DNA of 31,881 bases from Dethiosulfatibacter sp. (GTDB lineage: Bacteria > Bacillota_A > Clostridia > Tissierellales > Dethiosulfatibacteraceae). The DNA is taken from the NCBI GenBank assembly GCA_019084435.1, contig JAHRFV010000049.1, positions 1 to 31,881 of the forward strand, written 5' to 3'. Within the stretch, counting starts at the first letter, position 1. Every line of letters starts with the position of its first letter. Shown piece after piece: positions 31,841 to 31,881 of this stretch. A program made the position numbers and the translations under genes. The notes below the pieces were generated by a model. It was not told the DNA's origin. It saw only the letters and a list, made by a program, of their open reading frames with translations, and searched no databases.

Positions 31841-31881
31841 ATGTACAATAGTATACTACACTTTAATGAATTTGGGGTAAA
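31841..31881 (+). CDS. 5' end of a gene, possibly a transposase (partial)
   Basis: Only 13 codons are visible (MYNSILHFNEFGV) before the window ends. AAGGAG at 31825-31830 lies 10 nt upstream of the ATG. The leader hairpin and the position after a tRNA gene suggest an insertion sequence transposase, but the visible residues do not identify a family. Confidence 0.4.
   Translation, partial: MYNSILHFNEFGV

Overview
The window looks like chromosomal DNA of a low-GC Gram-positive anaerobe, most likely a member of the Clostridia. The reasons are the AT-rich sequence, strong AGGAGG-type ribosome binding sites, occasional TTG and GTG starts, LiaFSR and OhrR regulators, Gram-positive-type ABC sugar transport with lipoprotein binding proteins, and tRNA genes with encoded CCA ends. 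The genus cannot be fixed from sequence alone. There is no CRISPR array, no rRNA and no clear phage region. Only the extreme right end looks like the edge of a mobile element.

Positions 1-10700 hold signalling and redox genes. Two small SHOCT membrane proteins precede an OmpR-type response regulator and a sensor kinase with a methionine-rich external loop. A NfsA-type nitroreductase follows, then a TM1586-type nitroreductase cut short by an in-frame TGA. Next come a LiaF-LiaS-LiaR envelope-stress system, a small unknown minus-strand gene, a cyclase-family hydrolase, a tandem pair of RarD-like transporters and tRNA-Gly(CCC). Structured intergenic repeats flank this part: two inverted copies of one element at about 2743-2834 and 7444-7570, and a possibly related hairpin at 4614-4665.

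Positions 10800-27000 form an alpha-glucoside island. A peptidase S66 (MccF-like) gene is translationally coupled to malQ. A convergent GH13 oligo-1,6-glucosidase follows, then a peroxiredoxin-like gene. A GH13_4 amylosucrase-like enzyme comes next, then a CUT1 ABC importer (lipoprotein and two permeases), a LacI-type regulator, a PfkB fructokinase, an MsmK-type ATPase and a 979-residue fusion of a GH65 phosphorylase with beta-phosphoglucomutase. Two nearly identical promoter-operator modules, exactly 1900 bp apart, carry GAAACCGGTTTC between -35 and -10 and start the GH13_4 gene and the transporter operon. The inferred pathway is import of sucrose or a related alpha-glucoside, intracellular cleavage or transglucosylation by the GH13_4 enzyme, fructose phosphorylation by the kinase, and phosphorolysis of an alpha-glucobiose by the GH65 domain to beta-glucose-1-phosphate, which the fused mutase converts to glucose-6-phosphate.

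Positions 27000-31881 hold a ketopantoate reductase-like gene, a glutathione peroxidase-ohrR pair behind a near-perfect OhrR box, a lipoprotein behind an exact 7-1-7 Fur box set in a hairpin, a radical SAM protein with a CX4CX2C cluster motif, a cysteine-less carboxymuconolactone decarboxylase-like protein, tRNA-Pro(GGG), and the start of a gene whose hairpin leader resembles an insertion sequence end.
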